Positions 15,007-17,987 of a stretch of DNA of 17,987 bases are shown here, piece after piece. The DNA comes from Gammaproteobacteria bacterium (GTDB lineage Bacteria; Pseudomonadota; Gammaproteobacteria; Eutrophobiales; Eutrophobiaceae): contig JABHFC010000066.1 in assembly GCA_018676275.1 (NCBI GenBank), positions 1 through 17,987 on the forward strand, in the 5' to 3' direction. Every line of letters begins with the position of its first letter. The first letter of the stretch is position 1. Under the pieces are notes generated by a model, which saw only the letters and a program-made list of their open reading frames with translations, was not told where the DNA came from and did not search any database. A program made the translations under genes and the position numbers.

Positions 15007-15662
15007 TGCTTTTTTATAATGTATCCCATTCCATGAACGGTGTGGATATATGCGTCTGGCAATTTTTTCCTGAGGTTGTGTATGTGTACTTCAATTGCAT
15101 TACTTGCAATTTCCTCACCCCAATCATACAACTTTGATTCCAGGTTTGATTTTGTCAAAATCGAGCCTGCATTTTCCATAAGTGCTTTTAGTAACATATA
15201 TTCACGTCGGGATAATTGTGAGCTTTTCTGTTTAACCATTACCTGTGACGACATGGTATCCAAACTCACTTCTCCAATGACGATTTCGTTTAAAGCTGAA
15301 TTACTTATTCTGCGTTCCAACACCCTGATTCTGGCAATCAGTTCCTTAAGTTCAAAGGGTTTGGTTATATAATCATCTGCGCCGCTGTTCAGACCTGCGA
15401 TTTTTTCATCCAGCATATCCCTGGCGGTTAAGATAATGACCGGGGTTGACAGACCTTGCTTTCGCATCCGTTTTAATACGTCCATGCCATCCATACCAGG
15501 CAGACCTAAATCAAGAATGAGTATATCTGGCGGCACCGTCTTAAGGTGGGTAAGAGCTTCCGTGCCGTCAACAACATGATTCACAGAAAAATGTTCTCTT
15601 TTCATTGCGCTAATGATGCCATCAGCAAGTAGTTTGTCATCTTCGACCAACAGAATATTCAT
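15003..15662 (-). CDS. OmpR/PhoB-family response regulator
   Basis: A 219-residue regulator with a receiver domain (1-115) and a winged-helix DNA-binding domain (about 125-219). Receiver residues are the acidic pair in VEDD, the phospho-acceptor Asp51 (ILILDLGLPGMDG), Thr79 in ILTARD, and Lys101 in ITKPF. The C-terminal domain has SRREYMLLKAL and VHIHNLRKKL, typical of the QseB/PmrA branch. An ATG six codons upstream (15680) is possible, but the one at 15662 begins directly at the first receiver strand (MNILLVEDD) and matches family length. It overlaps the kinase gene by 4 bases. It is expected to control its own operon; a candidate binding site lies at 15736-15757. Confidence 0.92.
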   Translation of the reverse strand: MNILLVEDDKLLADGIISAMKREHFSVNHVVDGTEALTHLKTVPPDILILDLGLPGMDGMDVLKRMRKQGLSTPVIILTARDMLDEKIAGLNSGADDYITKPFELKELIARIRVLERRISNSALNEIVIGEVSLDTMSSQVMVKQKSSQLSRREYMLLKALMENAGSILTKSNLESKLYDWGEEIASNAIEVHIHNLRKKLPDAYIHTVHGMGYIIKKQ

Positions 15663-15735
15663 CGCGCATACCAAAAGCATGGGAACGGTCTGAAATCAGA
15701 TCGTTTACCGTTACTCATAGAAACTGGTAACTCAG

Positions 15736-15757
15736 ATTTATCATAAATTTCTTATAA
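15736..15757 (-). promoter_or_regulatory. Tandem 11-bp direct repeat, candidate response-regulator site
   Basis: Read on the + strand, ATTTATCATAA and ATTTCTTATAA follow each other without a gap and agree at 9 of 11 bases. OmpR/PhoB-family regulators bind such direct repeats with an 11-bp period. The site lies 74-95 bases before the regulator ATG. On the transcribed (-) strand it contains TATGAT, one base from the -10 consensus, so it could overlap the promoter. Confidence 0.5.
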
Positions 15758-15875
15758 CAGACATACCTGTCGAGGAAAAGCACTCGATCTTTGTGTGGGG
15801 ACAGACGATCCCCTTTAATCAAACTGCAAACTATAGCTCTCTTTCCGAGCGATAATACACTAGAGGTATTGACAC

Positions 15876-15906
15876 ACGCAGGGTATTGGAACCCAATATC
15901 TGTGTT
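15876..15906. other. Imperfect hairpin between the two minus-strand operons
   Basis: GGTATTGG (15882-15889) pairs with CCAATATC (15893-15900) around a short AAC loop with one G-T pair. With one bulge, the stem extends by about five more pairs between ACGCA and TGTGT. No T-run follows on either strand, so it is not a standard intrinsic terminator. It may reduce read-through from the TPR operon into the two-component operon, or be an operator. Confidence 0.35.
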
Positions 15907-15928
15907 TACTCTTATAACCAGTCAAGCT

Positions 15929-15941
15929 TCTCCCGGGGAGA
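15929..15941. other. Small GC-rich inverted repeat next to TPR gene stop
   Basis: TCTCCCGGGGAGA lies directly after the TPR gene stop as read on the - strand. In that direction no T-run follows. On the + strand a run of T's does follow after TTA, so it would end rightward antisense transcription better than it ends the TPR message. Confidence 0.3.
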
Positions 15942-16574
15942 TTATTTTTTTCTATCCCTAATTTTCTCAATAGCCTGCTGAATTTCCTGTCGACGACCCT
16001 CATCAGCAAGTTGTCGACCACTGCGTGGCGACGCTTTTAAGGCCTTTTCCAGAGAAATCAACGCGAGGTCGTATTTGCCTTCAGATAACAGATAGTCTCC
16101 ATAAAAGTAATTAGAATCAATTCCATCGGGGTTTAATTCCAGACCCTTTTCAAGCATTTTCTTTGCTTTTTTTGAACTACCAAACCCGATCGGCCAGGAA
16201 GGTACCTGATAATAGAGAGACCCCAGACTTGTGTAGGCAGAACCACCCATTGCCTCTGGATTTATTTTTATGGCTTTTTCAAATGAATATCTAGCCTTTT
16301 TTACTTCTCCAAGAGCACCGAGACCACCCTTGGCACCCGAGTAGGTTGCACGAATAATCCCTTCCCATATTAACAAGTCAATATCCTCCGGATTATTTTC
16401 GACAAGCTCGCTGGTTTTTTCAGTTAGTTTCGCAAGCAGCTGTTCCTGTTCCTTTTCTGGAACTCGATACTTTATTTCAGCCCATTCTGTCTGAAGTTCA
16501 CGTACGGTTTCAGAAGGCTCAGCAATTGCATAGACATTTATAAATGTAAGAATAGTTAATAAAAGAAATTTCAT
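15942..16574 (-). CDS. Exported TPR-repeat protein
   Basis: A 210-residue protein with a short signal peptide (hydrophobic core LLLTILTFINVYAIA, cleavage near residue 18) and helical repeats. At least three TPR-like units are visible: about 55-110, 110-150 (LGSLYYQVPSWPIGFGSSKK is an interrupted unit) and 150-195 (YFYGDYLLSEGKYDLALISL). The tail is highly charged. It is probably periplasmic, acting as a binding or assembly scaffold; no enzyme motif is seen. The ATG overlaps the stop of the SDR gene by 4 bases (ATGA), so it belongs to the diiron protein/SDR operon. The family resembles uncharacterised exported TPR proteins; a specific function cannot be given. Confidence 0.82.
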   Translation of the reverse strand: MKFLLLTILTFINVYAIAEPSETVRELQTEWAEIKYRVPEKEQEQLLAKLTEKTSELVENNPEDIDLLIWEGIIRATYSGAKGGLGALGEVKKARYSFEKAIKINPEAMGGSAYTSLGSLYYQVPSWPIGFGSSKKAKKMLEKGLELNPDGIDSNYFYGDYLLSEGKYDLALISLEKALKASPRSGRQLADEGRRQEIQQAIEKIRDRKK

Positions 16575-17398
16575 ATTGTCTTCCTCGAGATTTCTGCAGG
16601 TTTTAAATGAGCATAATGGGAAATAGTGTCAAGCTGCCCCGTTAGACTACGGTCAACAAGTTTTGGGAAAAGGCTATTTATTTTCACAAAGAGTTTTTCC
16701 GGCCAACCAAGATACTGGCTCGTCGACATGTTTTTCTCAATCAGCGAAAGTAGCTGCGATGCAACCACTTCCGGTAGATCCATTTTAACTCCAAGCGCCT
16801 CATTCATATCATTAACCCGGTTGCTATTAAAACCCGTTCGAGTTGCTCTTGGTGCTATATAACTGACTTTAAGGTTTGTCCTGGCTAATTCACGCCTTAG
16901 AGTTTCAGTAAATCCTCTGATGGCGAATTTGGTTGCACTATATATGGAAAAACCCGGATAGCCGATAGAACCGAATATGGAACCAAAATTAATGATATGC
17001 CCATGCTCAGCCTTTTTAAGCAGAGGCAATAATATTCTGGTAAGTAATATGGGAGATGTAATGTTAACAGTAATCATACTTTCCACATCTTCTTCTTCGA
17101 TTTCCTCGAACAGAGAAAAAACATTTACACCAGCACAATTAATCAGAATATCCAGTTCACCATACTTATCTTCAATAAAGGATTTGACAATTTCACGTCC
17201 CTCTTTTGTACTCAAATTGGCACATAGATAGCAAAACTCTGCGCCGGTTGATGCTAATTCTTTCTCCATACCATCAGGCAATGACTGTCGGATATCGGCA
17301 AGAATTAAATTGGCACCCCGTGATGCAAGCACTTTTGCAATTTGACTACCAATACCTCCTGCTGCTCCAGTGAGTAAAATTTTTCTGTTTTTAATCAT
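16571..17398 (-). CDS. Short-chain dehydrogenase/reductase (classical SDR)
   Basis: A 275-residue NAD(P)-dependent oxidoreductase. The cofactor motif TGAAGGIG (10-17) has the TGxxxGxG spacing, NCAG is at 88-91, and the catalytic set is Ser140, Tyr153 and Lys157 (YSATK). Asp35 at the end of the second strand hints at NAD rather than NADP, by the usual rule. The C-terminal part (225-275) is longer than a minimal SDR and has a hydrophobic helix (KLFVKINSLFPKL), as in SDRs acting on lipid-like substrates; that is inference. The start is supported by AAGGT about 8 bases upstream. It follows the diiron protein gene by 15 bases and overlaps the TPR gene, indicating one transcript. Confidence 0.9.
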   Translation of the reverse strand: MIKNRKILLTGAAGGIGSQIAKVLASRGANLILADIRQSLPDGMEKELASTGAEFCYLCANLSTKEGREIVKSFIEDKYGELDILINCAGVNVFSLFEEIEEEDVESMITVNITSPILLTRILLPLLKKAEHGHIINFGSIFGSIGYPGFSIYSATKFAIRGFTETLRRELARTNLKVSYIAPRATRTGFNSNRVNDMNEALGVKMDLPEVVASQLLSLIEKNMSTSQYLGWPEKLFVKINSLFPKLVDRSLTGQLDTISHYAHLKPAEISRKTI

Positions 17399-17413
17399 AT
17401 TATTTACCTTTTT

Positions 17414-17987
17414 CTATGCGGCTCTAGCTTTGTTTTTTTCAAGCGTTCTAAATATTTCTGCGTAAAGATAATAAAAATTATTTGCGGCGTGGAGAATTGA
17501 CTGTTTATCATCTGCATCTTCGATTCGATTTATCAACGACTCAAGGAAATCCATGTGCTCGATGTCGAGACTACCGTGCGATTGCAGATAACTGAATGCA
17601 TTCTGCTCAAGGCCCAATGTCTTCTGGATGGTGTCAGCAGCTCTGGTGGCGAGCTTTATGCTGGTACCTTCTAACACAAGCACCATGCCGAAAAAAGCTA
17701 ATGGATTAACTCTGTGAATAGTGTCATACGCATACGACACCATGAGTTCTGTAGCCATGCTGGGGGTACCATTCAAAACCGCAATTCTGTCACCACCTGC
17801 GGCTTCAATGTCATTTAATACCCATTCCTGATGCCCCATTTCTTCCTTGATGTACTCGCCAACAGCTTCTCTCAACCATTCCTGATCCATGCTTATTCTT
17901 GACCCTACGGCCATAAGAAGTGGTGTCGTATGCCGCACGTGGTAATAGGCCTGAGTCAAAAATGCAATATAGTCCTGGACATCTATA
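17414..17987 (-). CDS. Iron-containing redox enzyme, heme-oxygenase-like diiron fold, 5' partial
   Basis: The frame runs off the right edge (IDVQDYIAF precedes a TTG at 17959), so the start is outside the window and that TTG is not the true start. Numbering from the TTG, likely metal ligands are Glu39 or Glu40 and His43 in EEMGHQEW, Glu97 in VLEGTS, and His128, Asp132 and His135 in HGSLDIEH. This E-H...E...H-D-H layout is that of heme-oxygenase-like diiron oxidases (the superfamily of UndA, SznF and the TenA/PqqC-like fold). The substrate is unknown; known members oxidise fatty acids or amino-acid-derived compounds. The C-terminus ends in a basic tail. It leads an operon with an SDR and a TPR protein. 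Confidence 0.85.
   Translation of the reverse strand, partial: IDVQDYIAFLTQAYYHVRHTTPLLMAVGSRISMDQEWLREAVGEYIKEEMGHQEWVLNDIEAAGGDRIAVLNGTPSMATELMVSYAYDTIHRVNPLAFFGMVLVLEGTSIKLATRAADTIQKTLGLEQNAFSYLQSHGSLDIEHMDFLESLINRIEDADDKQSILHAANNFYYLYAEIFRTLEKNKARAA

Noticed and set aside
15869..15874. TTGACA, a perfect -35 hexamer on the + strand
   Set aside because: No suitable -10 lies 16-18 bases on, and all nearby genes run in the other direction.
1..17987. Mobile elements, CRISPR arrays, tRNA or rRNA genes
   Set aside because: No transposase or integrase frames, no regularly spaced repeats, and no recognisable structural RNA were seen.

Overview
The window looks like chromosomal DNA from a gammaproteobacterium, probably marine. 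The base composition is moderately AT-rich (mid-40s % GC by eye), genes are tightly packed with ATGA/GTGA/TGATG overlaps, and the families present (Pfa-type polyunsaturated fatty acid synthase, OleABCD, QseB/QseC-like two-component system, MipA/OmpV remnant) fit that group. I cannot name a genus. I see no rRNA, tRNA, CRISPR array or transposase.

Left part (2-9038, + strand): a lipid/hydrocarbon biosynthesis cluster whose beginning lies upstream of the window. It opens with the C-terminal part of a giant Pfa-type polyketide/fatty acid synthase subunit (acyltransferase half, then two FabA-like double-hotdog dehydratases). A 4-base ATGA overlap leads into oleA, followed by oleB, oleC, oleD and an Sfp-type phosphopantetheinyl transferase. 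The simplest model is that the PKS builds a (poly)unsaturated acyl chain on ACPs activated by the PPTase. OleA then condenses two chains head to head, OleD reduces the beta-keto acid, OleC closes the beta-lactone and OleB decarboxylates it to a long internal olefin. OleA carries an insertion of about 60 residues, built of degenerate 13-residue repeats, that I would not expect in this family.

Middle part (9046-11736): small accessory genes. These are a GNAT acetyltransferase, a convergent DUF2975 membrane protein/XRE regulator pair, an AT-rich intergenic stretch, a decayed MipA/OmpV outer-membrane protein gene, and a stand-alone cyclic-nucleotide-binding-fold protein that lacks the usual phosphate-binding arginine.

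Right part (11794-15662, - strand): a five-gene operon read right to left. It encodes an OmpR-family response regulator, a sensor kinase, an exported cupredoxin, an FTR1-type permease and an exported, probably beta-barrel protein. This looks like a self-regulated metal (iron, possibly with copper) uptake unit. A tandem 11-bp direct repeat lies in front of the regulator gene.

Far right (15942-17987, - strand): a three-gene operon of a heme-oxygenase-like diiron protein (5' end cut by the window edge), a short-chain dehydrogenase and an exported TPR protein. Its job is unknown.
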